From contig NZ_JAXQNN010000001.1 of the NCBI RefSeq assembly GCF_034427455.1, positions 930,001 through 994,000 on the forward strand: DNA of 64,000 nt. The letters are read 5' to 3'. The first letter of the stretch is position 1. Each line of letters begins with the position of its first letter. The notes below the pieces were generated by a model. That model was not told the DNA's origin and did not search any database. It saw nothing but the letters and a program-made list of their open reading frames with translations. Source of the DNA: Jeotgalibacillus haloalkalitolerans (GTDB lineage: Bacteria > Bacillota > Bacilli > Bacillales > Jeotgalibacillaceae). A program made the translations under genes and the position numbers. This document shows, in pieces, positions 42,378-50,269 of the stretch.

Positions 42378-42667
42378 GACCGCATTATTTTAATCCTGGT
42401 GCCAAAAGAAAAATGAATGGTCCGACTGCAGCAGTTATCCGGTATGATGAAAGAGATGATTCACCGCATGTCGTTGCGCAGGGAAGCGGCGCGCTCGCTG
42501 AGAAAATACTTGAACTTGCAAAGGAACATAATATTCATCTTGAAGAAGACAACAGCCTGCTTGCAGATCTGCTCGATATCGATCTTGGAGAAACCATTCC
42601 GCCGCAGCTGTATGCCGTAATTGCGGAGATTTTGCTGCTAATTGAGGAGATGGAGAAGACCTATTAA
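42374..42667 (+). CDS. YlqH, FlhB C-terminal-like protein
   Basis: 97 residues matching the cytoplasmic domain of FlhB/EscU export switch proteins: AAVIRYDERDDSPHVVAQGSG, then AEKILELAKEHNIHLEEDN, then LDIDLGETIPPQLYAVIAEIL. It has no membrane part. The self-cleaving NPTH motif of FlhB is replaced (NGPTAA), so it should not autocleave. The start overlaps the YlqG stop by 4 bp, implying stoichiometric production. A terminator follows. Confidence 0.88.
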   Translation: MRPHYFNPGAKRKMNGPTAAVIRYDERDDSPHVVAQGSGALAEKILELAKEHNIHLEEDNSLLADLLDIDLGETIPPQLYAVIAEILLLIEEMEKTY

Positions 42668-42669
42668 GG

Positions 42670-42701
42670 TAGACCGGGGACAGACCCTGGTCTATTTTTT
42701 T
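42670..42701 (+). terminator. Terminator after YlqH gene
   Basis: TAGACC-GGGG / CCCTGGTCTA stem, GACAG-type loop belonging to the GGGACAGACCC repeat family, then seven T. Confidence 0.9.
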
Positions 42702-42722
42702 ATATAAATGCAAAATTACCTA

Positions 42723-42750
42723 TTAACCATTCTCCATTCTTCCCGATAAA
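42723..42750 (+). promoter_or_regulatory. SigD-like promoter of the fliS-flagellin cassette
   Basis: TTAA (42723-42726), 16-bp spacer, CCGATAAA (42743-42750), 22 bp before the fliS-like start. Confidence 0.55.
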
Positions 42751-42772
42751 GAAAGTAGCAGGAGGGGAAGAG

Positions 42773-43225
42773 ATGGACTTTTTATCGAAAGAACTTTTAT
42801 ATCAGAAATCACCTCAGGAGCTGACTTCTCTTTTATATGAAGCAGCGATTACAAAGCTTGAAAAGGCAATTCAGGAGACAAAAGATAAAAATTACATAGA
42901 AGCGAATCAGTCATTTCAGCGTGTAAATGATATTTTGCATAGATTGGGTGCCGGCTTGAACTATGAGAGTGGCATTATCGCTGATCAGCTGGATGCAGTG
43001 TATAACTTTATGGCTGAAGAGATAGTGATGGCGAATCTGAAAAAGGATGTTGCACGTGCAGAGGAAGTGCTCATTCTTCTGAAAGAAATCACTGACTCCT
43101 GGAATCAGGCAACAAAAGCGAGTCCTGGCGCTAAAACACGCCCAACTAAAGCGAACCCATATGAGCAGCATGTCAAGGTAGAAGTACAGGATCAATCATT
43201 AAACAAATTGGAAGCGGGGAAATAA
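42773..43225 (+). CDS. FliS-like flagellin chaperone (second copy)
   Basis: 150 residues. SKELLYQKSPQELTSLLYEAAITKLEKAI is the FliS N-terminal signature. A four-helix bundle follows (NQSFQRVNDILHRLGAGLNYESG, LDAVYNFMAEEIVMANLKKD). A Lys/Pro-rich 35-residue C-terminal tail is additional to ordinary FliS. It is only ~25-30% like the FliS at 54 kb by eye. AGGAGGGG precedes the ATG. Its stop is 3 nt before the adjoining flagellin gene, so it is probably dedicated to that flagellin. Confidence 0.85.
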   Translation: MDFLSKELLYQKSPQELTSLLYEAAITKLEKAIQETKDKNYIEANQSFQRVNDILHRLGAGLNYESGIIADQLDAVYNFMAEEIVMANLKKDVARAEEVLILLKEITDSWNQATKASPGAKTRPTKANPYEQHVKVEVQDQSLNKLEAGK

Positions 43226-43228
43226 TCA

Positions 43229-44038
43229 ATGAGAATTAATCATAATATCCAGGCTTTAAATGCATATAGAAACCTTAATCAGACAATGAATGATACGTCA
43301 AAGAGTCTTGAGAAGCTGTCTTCAGGTCTTCGTATTAACCGTGCGGCAGATGATGCAGCGGGTCTTGCAATTTCAGAGAAAATGCGTTCGCAGATCCGTG
43401 GCCTTGAGATGGCTGAGCGTAATGCGCTGGATGCAATATCACTTGTTCAGACAGCAGAAGGCGCGCTTGCATCAACACATGACATCTTACAGAGAATGCG
43501 TGAACTTTCTGTCCAGGCGTCGAATGGGACACTGGAAGATGAAGATAAAGAAGCAGTGCAGGATGAAGTAAATGAGCTGGTTAAAGAAATCAATAGAATT
43601 GCAGATAAAACTCAGTTTAATAGTAAAGTCCTTTTAGATGAATCCGAGGCTGACGGTTTTACATTCCAGATCGGTGCAAATGAAGGTGAGCAGGTTGTCC
43701 TAAATATCGGAAAAATGGACGCTTCTGAGTTAGGCATTGATGCCCTAGATTTAGTAGAGGAACCCCAGGAAGCAATTACGAGTATTTCTGATGCAATTGC
43801 GCTTGTTTCAAAAGAAAGAAGTAACCTTGGAGCCTTCCAAAACCGTCTTGAACATACGGTATCAAACCTCCAGTCTGCTAACGAAAACCTGACTGCAGCA
43901 GAATCACGTATCCGTGACCTTGATATGGCAAAGGAAATGTCACAGTTCACAAGAAATAATATTCTTAACCAGGCAGGACAGGCAATGCTTGCACAGGCGA
44001 ATCAGCTTCCGCAGGGCATTCTGCAGCTGCTTCAATAA
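43229..44038 (+). CDS. Flagellin (third, divergent copy)
   Basis: 269 residues. N-terminal D0/D1 (MRINHNIQALNAYRNLNQ, SSGLRINRAADDAAGLAISEKMRSQIRGLE) and C-terminal D1/D0 (LGAFQNRLEHTVSNLQ, AESRIRDLDMAKEMSQFTRNNIL) with a short central region (~140-185). Lacks D2/D3. It differs clearly from the twin Hag proteins at 49-51 kb and shows the codon mix of its neighbours rather than the A/T-optimised codons of those. It forms a two-gene unit with a FliS paralogue bounded by a SigD-like promoter and terminators; possibly a minor, basal or alternative filament subunit. Confidence 0.93.
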   Translation: MRINHNIQALNAYRNLNQTMNDTSKSLEKLSSGLRINRAADDAAGLAISEKMRSQIRGLEMAERNALDAISLVQTAEGALASTHDILQRMRELSVQASNGTLEDEDKEAVQDEVNELVKEINRIADKTQFNSKVLLDESEADGFTFQIGANEGEQVVLNIGKMDASELGIDALDLVEEPQEAITSISDAIALVSKERSNLGAFQNRLEHTVSNLQSANENLTAAESRIRDLDMAKEMSQFTRNNILNQAGQAMLAQANQLPQGILQLLQ

Positions 44039-44050
44039 TGTTACAATCAG

Positions 44051-44083
44051 TGGAGAAGTAGATTTTTTACTTCTCCATTTTTA
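44051..44083 (+). terminator. Terminator of the fliS-flagellin cassette
   Basis: Perfect 10-bp stem TGGAGAAGTA / TACTTCTCCA, 7-nt loop, T-run. Confidence 0.92.
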
Positions 44084-44089
44084 AATCTA

Positions 44090-44116
44090 TGAAGGCAGGG
44101 GTCAGGCCCCATCCTT
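44090..44116. repeat. Hairpin before yaaR-like gene
   Basis: GAAGG-C-AGGGGTC / GGCCCC-AT-CCTTC, a member of the GGGACAGACCC-like hairpin family. Confidence 0.5.
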
Positions 44117-44144
44117 CACAACTACCCCAGTGGAGGGATCAACA

Positions 44145-44585
44145 ATGGACGTACAACGAATCGGCCGTGCCGCTGAGACAAATAAAACACAAAAGAAAGA
44201 ACAAGTTGCGAAAGAATCGGTTTCATTCCAGGATGTTATGTCAAAAAAGCGTACAACAACGCTATTGGATAAACTTACAGCTATGAGTGCAGAAATTGAA
44301 GACCAGGGTAAGAAGCTTGCAGATTCCAGAACAGTAGAAGACCTGCGTAAATATAAAGGTCTTGTAAAGAAGTTCATGGAAGAAGCTGTTAACAACGGTC
44401 TCCAGCTTGAAGACCAGCGTGGATTCAACCGCAGAGGCCGCACAAAAGTCTATAAAATCGTCAAAGAAATTGATACGAAACTGATTGACCTGACAAACCA
44501 GGTCCTTGATAAAGAAAAGAAAGGCCTTGCTATCCTAGGGACAATTGGGGAAATTCAGGGGCTGATTATAAATGTCTATTCTTAA
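44145..44585 (+). CDS. YaaR family protein (DUF327)
   Basis: 146 residues, helical and charged: VSFQDVMSKKRTTTLLDKL, RTVEDLRKYKGLVKKFMEEAV, RGFNRRGRTKVYKIVKEIDTKL and LGTIGEIQGLIINVYS at the C-terminus, the hallmarks of DUF327. The function is unknown. In several Bacillales the family sits within flagellar loci, as here just before flgN. Start ATG 44145, 7 nt after GGAGGG; the in-frame GTG 44130 is within the site. Confidence 0.88.
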   Translation: MDVQRIGRAAETNKTQKKEQVAKESVSFQDVMSKKRTTTLLDKLTAMSAEIEDQGKKLADSRTVEDLRKYKGLVKKFMEEAVNNGLQLEDQRGFNRRGRTKVYKIVKEIDTKLIDLTNQVLDKEKKGLAILGTIGEIQGLIINVYS

Positions 44586-44608
44586 GACTTCATAACTGCA
44601 GAATGTTT

Positions 44609-44616
44609 CCGATATA
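44609..44616 (+). promoter_or_regulatory. SigD -10-like element before flgN
   Basis: CCGATATA is a perfect SigD -10, but no TAAA is found at the right distance. It is followed by a GAAG...GGGTCTGTCCC...CTTC hairpin (44634-44660). Confidence 0.35.
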
Positions 44617-44690
44617 TAAGGTGATGGTTATTGAAGAGAGGGTCTGTCCCTGCCTTCACACTACCTCCACCTTAAAACAGGAGGATCAAG

Positions 44691-45101
44691 ATGACTCAAC
44701 AATCAATTAAATCCATTCTTCATCAGCAGCTCAAGCTGCATAAAAGCCTGCTTGAACTGGCAAAGCAAAAGACTGCTGTAATTAAGGAAAATAACCTTGA
44801 TCAGTTGAATCAGTTAATTAAAGATGAACAAAAACATATTCAGGCGATCAGTGCTTTGGAAACGAAGCGCCAGCAGCTAAATACACTGGAAGATCTTCAG
44901 GCAGAAAAAGGTGAACTGCTACATGTCATCATTGAGCTGAAATCAGTGAATGAACTGAATCAGGATTTGCTGACTCAATCGATGCAGCTCGTTTCACTCA
45001 ACCTTGACATGCTGATGCCGCAGCCTGATTCGATCAATTATTCAAAAGAAGATAGCGATGACGACCAGCCTGTCAGGTCTATGTTTGACTCGCAGGCCTG
45101 A
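44691..45101 (+). CDS. flgN: Flagellar chaperone FlgN
   Basis: 136 residues, almost entirely helical coiled coil (LHQQLKLHKSLLELAKQKTAVI at the N-terminus; ELNQDLLTQSMQLVSLNLDML), with an acidic tail. FlgN escorts the hook-filament junction proteins FlgK and FlgL to the export gate. It is encoded 19 nt upstream of flgK, as in other Bacilli (yvyG). ACAGGAGGATC precedes the ATG. Confidence 0.93.
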   Translation: MTQQSIKSILHQQLKLHKSLLELAKQKTAVIKENNLDQLNQLIKDEQKHIQAISALETKRQQLNTLEDLQAEKGELLHVIIELKSVNELNQDLLTQSMQLVSLNLDMLMPQPDSINYSKEDSDDDQPVRSMFDSQA

Positions 45102-45120
45102 CCATTAGGGAGGAACAACA

Positions 45121-46758
45121 ATGCGTTCTACATTTATGGGACTTGAAACAGCAAAACGTGCGCTTTTTACACAGCAAAGCGCATTACATACAACGGGACA
45201 CAATATCGCCAATGCGAATACGCCGGGGTATTCAAGACAGCACGTGAATTTCGGTACGACTACTCCGTTCGCACCTGCAGCAATGAACCGTCCGCAGCTT
45301 CCCGGCCAAATGGGAACTGGTGTTGAAGCGAACTCAATCCAGCGTGTGAGAGATTCATTCCTTGATATTCAATACCGTCAGGAGTCAAATAAACTTGGCT
45401 ACTGGGATTCAAAATCAAGTGCCATCAGCGAGATGGAAAACATCGTGAATGAACCAACGACAAATGGGCTTGGGGCTGTTATGGGTGAATTCTGGCAGTC
45501 ACTTCAGGATCTATCGGTCTACCCTGAGAATGACGGAGCGCGAAATGTTGTTCTAGAGCGTGGACAGTCAGTCGTTGACACATTCCATTATCTGAATGAC
45601 TCACTGAATCAGATCAAAGATAATATTGGAAATGAAATCAGTGTATCACTGGATAGTGTGAATTCATTACTTGCTCAAATTGCGAGCGTGAACAGCCAGA
45701 TCAGTGATGTAGAACCTCACGGGAATATTCCGAATGACCTCTACGACCGCCGTGATGCGCTGGTGGATGAACTATCAGGATATATCGATATCCGGGTTAC
45801 TTCAATTAAATCTGAAGGCGATCCTGCTGATGAAGCAGAAGGTCTTTATAATATCAGCATTGTCGGTGCAAATGGCAGGGAAGAAATACTTGTTGCCAAT
45901 AAAGACTACAATCAGCTTGGCTTTTCAAATGGAAGTGGAAAGCTGACGACATCTACACCTGATGACATCAGTCAGATTGCGATTTTCTCAAGCACTGGGA
46001 AAGAAATTGAATCAAAAAAGCTTTCAATCTCTGATGCAAATGGGAATCCGCTTTTTTCTCAGGGGAAGATCAGAGGATTAATAGAATCATATGGTTATAG
46101 CTATCAGGATAGCACCGGAACTACTCAGGTTAAAGGAACATATCCTGAAATGCTGGATAATCTTGACCGCCTGGCTTATTCATTCTCCCAGACTTTTAAT
46201 GCTGTACACGAAAAAGGAATTGATCTTCAGGGGAATTCCGGTCAACAATTCTTTGGAGACCTGGGCGGAGATCATGAAAATGCGTCGAAGCTGATTTCAA
46301 TGAGCGATATTACATCGAAGGAAATCGCTGCTTCGACAACGACAAATGCTGATGGTGAAGTAAATGCAGGAGACGGTAAAAATGCAGTCAACCTATCAAA
46401 CATTCAAAACTGGCTGATGAACGAAACGGTCACACTGGATGGTTTTGACGGAGCAGAGTCAATTAATCTCAATGACTACAATCGCCTCGAAACAGCTTCT
46501 ATGAACTCTTTTTATGAAGGGGTTATTGGTAAGCTGGGTGTTCAGGGACTTCAGGCAAACCGTCTTGCAGGAAACAGTGAGATCCTCAGACAGTCAGTTG
46601 AGGAAAAAAGAATGTCAGTCAGCTCTGTCTCTTTAGATGAAGAAATGACAAACATGATCCAGTTTCAGCACGCTTATAATGCAGCTGCAAGAAACATTAC
46701 AATGGTCGATGAAATGCTTGATAAAATCATTAACGGCATGGGCTTAGTCGGCAGATAA
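45121..46758 (+). CDS. flgK: Flagellar hook-associated protein 1 FlgK
   Basis: 545 residues. N-terminal rod/hook signature MGLETAKRALFTQQSALHTTGHNIANANTPGYSRQ, a long middle with the HAP1 domains, and C-terminal LDEEMTNMIQFQHAYNAAARNITMVDEMLDKIINGMG. It forms the first junction ring between hook and filament. A typical GGGAGGA ribosome site. Second gene of the flgN-flgK-flgL-yviE-fliW-csrA operon. Confidence 0.97.
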   Translation: MRSTFMGLETAKRALFTQQSALHTTGHNIANANTPGYSRQHVNFGTTTPFAPAAMNRPQLPGQMGTGVEANSIQRVRDSFLDIQYRQESNKLGYWDSKSSAISEMENIVNEPTTNGLGAVMGEFWQSLQDLSVYPENDGARNVVLERGQSVVDTFHYLNDSLNQIKDNIGNEISVSLDSVNSLLAQIASVNSQISDVEPHGNIPNDLYDRRDALVDELSGYIDIRVTSIKSEGDPADEAEGLYNISIVGANGREEILVANKDYNQLGFSNGSGKLTTSTPDDISQIAIFSSTGKEIESKKLSISDANGNPLFSQGKIRGLIESYGYSYQDSTGTTQVKGTYPEMLDNLDRLAYSFSQTFNAVHEKGIDLQGNSGQQFFGDLGGDHENASKLISMSDITSKEIAASTTTNADGEVNAGDGKNAVNLSNIQNWLMNETVTLDGFDGAESINLNDYNRLETASMNSFYEGVIGKLGVQGLQANRLAGNSEILRQSVEEKRMSVSSVSLDEEMTNMIQFQHAYNAAARNITMVDEMLDKIINGMGLVGR

Positions 46759-46770
46759 GGAGTGAACTAA

Positions 46771-47649
46771 ATGCGCGTAACACAATCAATGCTTTCAAGT
46801 AACATGCTGCGCAACCTGACGCAGAGCTATGAAAAAATGGGCAGACAGCAAGAGCAAATCGCGACGCAGAAGAAGATTTCACGTCCATCTGATGATCCCG
46901 TTGTCGCAATGAAAGGTGTCCTTTATCGTCGTAACCTGACAGAGGTGGAGCAATACAAACGTAACTTCTCAGAAGCATATAACTGGGTGGAAAATGCTGA
47001 TTCATCACTTGATAAAGCGAACCAGGCAATGCAGAGACTGCGTGAACTGCTTGTTCAGACTTCAAACGATACGTATGATGCCGATCAGCGAAAAGCAACA
47101 CGCGCTGAAATTGAGCAGTTGAAAGAGCACATCGAAGAAATCGGCAACACAAAGTTCGGTGACAAGTATTTGTTTAACGGAACTGATACTACGAATAAAC
47201 CGCTTGATGTAGCAAATGGTGTATATCCGGAAAATAATGAATCGGTTGAGATTGAACTATCAAAAGGTGTTCATATTAAAGTGAATATTGATGGTACATC
47301 TGTATTTTCTCAGGAAATGTTTGATGATATTGATAACATCATTGCAACCCTTGAAGATGAGAATTCAACCGGTGATGATATTAATAACTTTATAACAAAT
47401 ATGGATACTCATATGACAAACCTGTCAAACGAACGTTCATCACTCGGTGCAAGATATAACCGGATTGAACTGATGGACTCACGCGTGAGTGAGCAGGAAG
47501 TCATTGCAACCCGCGTGATGTCTGATAATGAAGATATTGATTTTGAGAAAGTGATTACAGATATGAAGGTGCAGGAGAGCGTGCATCGTGCGGCGCTGAG
47601 TGTGGGTTCAAGGATTATTCAGCCTTCGCTGATGGATTTTCTTAGATAA
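46771..47649 (+). CDS. flgL: Flagellar hook-associated protein 3 FlgL
   Basis: 292 residues with flagellin-like ends: MRVTQSMLSSNMLRNLTQSY at the N-terminus, KKISRPSDDPVVAMKG, and C-terminal LSVGSRIIQPSLMDFLR. It forms the second junction zone joining FlgK to the filament. 12 nt after flgK. Confidence 0.96.
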   Translation: MRVTQSMLSSNMLRNLTQSYEKMGRQQEQIATQKKISRPSDDPVVAMKGVLYRRNLTEVEQYKRNFSEAYNWVENADSSLDKANQAMQRLRELLVQTSNDTYDADQRKATRAEIEQLKEHIEEIGNTKFGDKYLFNGTDTTNKPLDVANGVYPENNESVEIELSKGVHIKVNIDGTSVFSQEMFDDIDNIIATLEDENSTGDDINNFITNMDTHMTNLSNERSSLGARYNRIELMDSRVSEQEVIATRVMSDNEDIDFEKVITDMKVQESVHRAALSVGSRIIQPSLMDFLR

Positions 47650-47665
47650 AAAAGGGGGATAACCA

Positions 47666-48229
47666 ATGAACATTCCTCAAATACAAATTAATCAGACCCA
47701 TGCAAAAATCGGAATGGAATCACCCAGAGGACAGCAGCAGATCGAACAGCCTCAGGCAGTGCTTGACCTGAAGCAGACTCCATCTGAACTGAGCATCACA
47801 ACGACTAAAGGCAGGCTGACAATTGACCAGACAGAAGCCTGGGCGTCGATGGATATCAAACCTATATCTCGCCGAATTCGTGAATGGGCTGCTGAAGGAA
47901 ATCAGGATGTATTAAAGGGCATGCAGCGTGTTTCAGCAGAAGGTGATGAACTGATGAAAATTGAAAATGGCGGCGATCCGATCAAGTCAATTGCAAAAAG
48001 GAACTATGAAGGTCAGCCTCCTTCGTTTAACATTGGTTTTATTCCACCCCCATTCAGTGTGAAAATGAATTATCGCCCTGGCACAACTAATATCCAATTC
48101 ACTGAAGGCGGAGTGGAAAACAATACACGTGCACAAAAACCGAGAATCAGTTACACCCCACAGGAAGTAAAAATTCACATGCAGCAGCTGAACTCAATCA
48201 GCTTCAGCGTTGTGAATGAGGAAATCTAA
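47666..48229 (+). CDS. yviE: DUF6470 family protein (YviE)
   Basis: 187 residues. N-terminal MNIPQIQINQTHAKIGMES, then AVLDLKQTPSELSITTTKGRLTIDQTEAWASMDIKPISRR, the family signature. Conserved between flgL and fliW in Bacilli, function not defined. AAAGGGGGA lies upstream of the ATG. Its end is 19 nt before the fliW start. Confidence 0.93.
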   Translation: MNIPQIQINQTHAKIGMESPRGQQQIEQPQAVLDLKQTPSELSITTTKGRLTIDQTEAWASMDIKPISRRIREWAAEGNQDVLKGMQRVSAEGDELMKIENGGDPIKSIAKRNYEGQPPSFNIGFIPPPFSVKMNYRPGTTNIQFTEGGVENNTRAQKPRISYTPQEVKIHMQQLNSISFSVVNEEI

Positions 48230-48248
48230 AATAGGAGCTGTTTGTTCC

Positions 48249-48680
48249 ATGAAGATCGAAACAAAGTACCACGGTGAAATCGAACTGAATGAAAAAGACA
48301 TCTGGCATTTTGAAAAAGGCATTCCGGGTTTTGAGGATGAAAAGCAGTTTACTGTTCTTTCGTTTGAAGGTAATGAGGTATTTTTCGTCCTGCAATCCGT
48401 GAATACACCGTCACTTGGGTTTATTATCAGTAACCCTTTTTCATTTTTTAAAGAATATGAAATTAAACTTGATGACGCAGTTACTCATGCATTAGCGCTT
48501 GAAAAGCCGGAAGATTCAATGGTAAACGTCATCCTGACGGTAAGAGAACCATTCAATGAATCAACCGCTAACCTGCAGGCACCACTCGTTTTTAATCTGG
48601 AAAACAAAAAGGCCAAGCAAATTATTCTCAATGACTACTCCAGAAAACAGCCCGTCGCAGCGGCTGCGACAAAGGAGTGA
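48249..48680 (+). CDS. fliW: Flagellar assembly factor FliW
   Basis: 143 residues: [36 protein letters not shown] and the C-terminal [20 protein letters not shown] with a short tail. FliW binds either flagellin or CsrA; when flagellin is exported, FliW sequesters CsrA and lets hag mRNA be translated. Start ATG 48249 with AGGAG upstream. The stop overlaps the ribosome site of csrA, so the two antagonists are co-produced. Confidence 0.95.
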   Translation: MKIETKYHGEIELNEKDIWHFEKGIPGFEDEKQFTVLSFEGNEVFFVLQSVNTPSLGFIISNPFSFFKEYEIKLDDAVTHALALEKPEDSMVNVILTVREPFNESTANLQAPLVFNLENKKAKQIILNDYSRKQPVAAAATKE

Positions 48681-48684
48681 TCCC

Positions 48685-48900
48685 ATGTTAGTGCTGACGA
48701 GAAAAACCGGTGAAGCGATTCGAATTGGTGATGATATTGAAATTACAGTACTTTCAGTGCAAGGTGATCAGGTGAAGCTCGGGATAGATGCGCCGAAGCA
48801 TGTCGATATACATAGGAAGGAAATTTTCCTGGCGATTCAGCAAGAGAATGAAGCAGCAAATAACACGGTAGATTTAACAAAATTATTTTCAACAGACTGA
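48685..48900 (+). CDS. csrA: Carbon storage regulator CsrA
   Basis: 71 residues, the full CsrA fold: [39 protein letters not shown] (the RNA-binding strands with Arg6 and the VDIHRKE patch). It represses hag translation by binding GGA motifs in the leader; such motifs are visible before both hag genes just downstream. Start ATG 48685 with AAAGGAG; a larger overlapping frame that begins inside fliW is rejected. Confidence 0.97.
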   Translation: MLVLTRKTGEAIRIGDDIEITVLSVQGDQVKLGIDAPKHVDIHRKEIFLAIQQENEAANNTVDLTKLFSTD

Positions 48901-48928
48901 TCCGCACATTGATGCGGATTTTTTTTGT
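48901..48928 (+). terminator. Terminator of the flgN-csrA operon
   Basis: ATCCGCA / TGCGGAT stem, 6-nt loop, eight T. Confidence 0.92.
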
Positions 48929-48946
48929 AAAAAAATATAAAAAAGT

Positions 48947-48973
48947 TAAATAATTCGAATGTGTGCCGATATT
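48947..48973 (+). promoter_or_regulatory. SigD promoter of hag copy 1
   Basis: TAAA (48947-48950), 15-bp spacer, CCGATATT (48966-48973): consensus SigD promoter. Confidence 0.92.
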
Positions 48974-49033
48974 ACTGTTGTAAGCAGGGAATTCAGGGCG
49001 GCCGACCTTTAGAACTTGCTATAAAAAATACCG

Positions 49034-49069
49034 TTCACAAGGAAGTGAATGGGTAAACTCAGGGAGGAA
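49034..49069 (+). promoter_or_regulatory. CsrA-binding leader of hag copy 1
   Basis: Hairpin TTCAC-AAGGAA-GTGAA (49034-49049) presents a GGA in its loop, the preferred CsrA site. A second GGA lies in the ribosome site AGGGAGGAAA (49061-49070). Same two-site layout as the B. subtilis hag leader. Confidence 0.8.
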
Positions 49070-49076
49070 ATTAATA

Positions 49077-49907
49077 ATGATTATTAATCACAATTTAAAT
49101 GCAATGAATTCACACCGTCAGATGGGCGTTAATATGAACCAAGGTGCAAAAGCAATGGAGAAGTTATCATCAGGAATGAGTATCAATCGTGCTGGTGATG
49201 ATGCAGCTGGTCTTTCTATTTCTGAAAAAATGCGTGGACAAATTCGCGGTTTGGAACAAGCATCACGAAATGCACAGGATGGTATTTCACTAATTCAAAC
49301 AGCTGAAGGAGCACTGAATGAGACTCATGCAATATTACAACGTATGCGTGAACTTGCAGTCCAGGGAGCAAATGATACAAATGCTGCTGAAGATAGAGTA
49401 GCTATTAAGGCTGAATTAGATGAATTAAGCGCAGAAGTTGATAGAATCGCAGCTGATACTGAATTTAATACTCAAAACTTAGTAGGAGCTGCTGGTGCTG
49501 GTGTTGGTACCGTAAGTATTCAAACAGGTGCGAATTCTGCTAATTCAACGATCGATATTACGTTATCTGATATGACTGCTGGCACACTTGGTGTAGGTGC
49601 AGCTGCTTTAGTAGTTGATACTAATGCTAATGCTAATACTACTATTGATTCTATTCAAGGTGCTATTGATTCTGTATCTGCTTACCGTTCAGAACTAGGA
49701 GCAACTCAAAATCGTCTTGAACATACTATCAAGAACCTTGATAATGGTTCAGAAAATTTACAAGCGGCAGAATCGCGTATCCGTGATACTGACATGGCTA
49801 AAGAAATGATGGAGTTTACTCGCTCTAACATCCTAAATCAAGCTTCTCAAGCTATGCTTGCTCAAGCAAATCAACAGCCACAAGCTGTATTACAATTACT
49901 TCGTTAA
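49077..49907 (+). CDS. hag: Flagellin Hag (copy 1)
   Basis: 276 residues. D0/D1 ends (MIINHNLNAMNSHRQMGVNM, SSGMSINRAGDDAAGLSISEKMRGQIRGLE; C-terminal LGATQNRLEHTIKNL, ESRIRDTDMAKEMMEFTRSNIL) and a small central region (~145-195) rich in Gly/Ala/Thr. No D2/D3. Codons are A/T-ended and uniform, as in very highly expressed genes. It differs from copy 2 mainly in the central part. Translation is expected to be under CsrA/FliW control. Confidence 0.96.
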   Translation: MIINHNLNAMNSHRQMGVNMNQGAKAMEKLSSGMSINRAGDDAAGLSISEKMRGQIRGLEQASRNAQDGISLIQTAEGALNETHAILQRMRELAVQGANDTNAAEDRVAIKAELDELSAEVDRIAADTEFNTQNLVGAAGAGVGTVSIQTGANSANSTIDITLSDMTAGTLGVGAAALVVDTNANANTTIDSIQGAIDSVSAYRSELGATQNRLEHTIKNLDNGSENLQAAESRIRDTDMAKEMMEFTRSNILNQASQAMLAQANQQPQAVLQLLR

Positions 49908-49923
49908 TTTAATTTCAAAGTAA

Positions 49924-49953
49924 AGAGACTCTAGTTGACTAGGGTCTCTTTTA
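49924..49953 (+). terminator. Terminator of hag copy 1
   Basis: AGAGACTCTAG / CTAGGGTCTCT stem (one G-U), 4-nt loop, T-run. The following stretch to 50139 shows nothing but A/T-rich sequence. Confidence 0.88.
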
Positions 49954-50139
49954 TCTTTATGCAAGTCCATCAATACATTCGCTTAGCTGTTAGAAAACAT
50001 TCTATCGCATCAACTATAGTCATTTGATAATATAGTTAACGCGATGAAAAAAATGTATCGTCATATTTGCTCATACAAGTTACAAAGGCTTTTGGCGATG
50101 AACGATAAAAATACGACAAAATAAAAATTTTAAAACAGT

Positions 50140-50166
50140 TAAATATCTTGTCGAGGTGCCGATATA
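50140..50166 (+). promoter_or_regulatory. SigD promoter of hag copy 2
   Basis: TAAA (50140-50143), 15-bp spacer, CCGATATA (50159-50166): consensus SigD promoter, same spacing as copy 1. Confidence 0.92.
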
Positions 50167-50226
50167 ACTACTGTAAACAGTTTATAAAGGGCGGCCGACC
50201 TCTATGAACTGTTATAAAACTTACCG

Positions 50227-50262
50227 TTCACAAGGAAGTGGATGGCTATACTCAGGGAGGAA
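50227..50262 (+). promoter_or_regulatory. CsrA-binding leader of hag copy 2
   Basis: TTCAC-AAGGAA-GTGGA hairpin (one G-U pair) plus AGGGAGGAAA ribosome site. The upstream block GGGCGGCCGACCT is shared with copy 1, so promoter and leader were duplicated with the gene. Confidence 0.78.
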
Positions 50263-50269
50263 ATTTACA

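Noticed and set aside
43290-43571. 93-codon frame overlapping the third flagellin gene
   Set aside because: Out-of-frame shadow of strongly conserved flagellin coding sequence.
48556-48684. N-terminal extension of csrA into fliW
   Set aside because: AAAGGAG and ATG at 48685 give the exact CsrA N-terminus; the extension is fliW read in another frame.
50204-50269. 22-codon extension of the second hag gene
   Set aside because: It would cover the CsrA hairpin and ribosome site; the family start MIINHNLNAM is at 50270.
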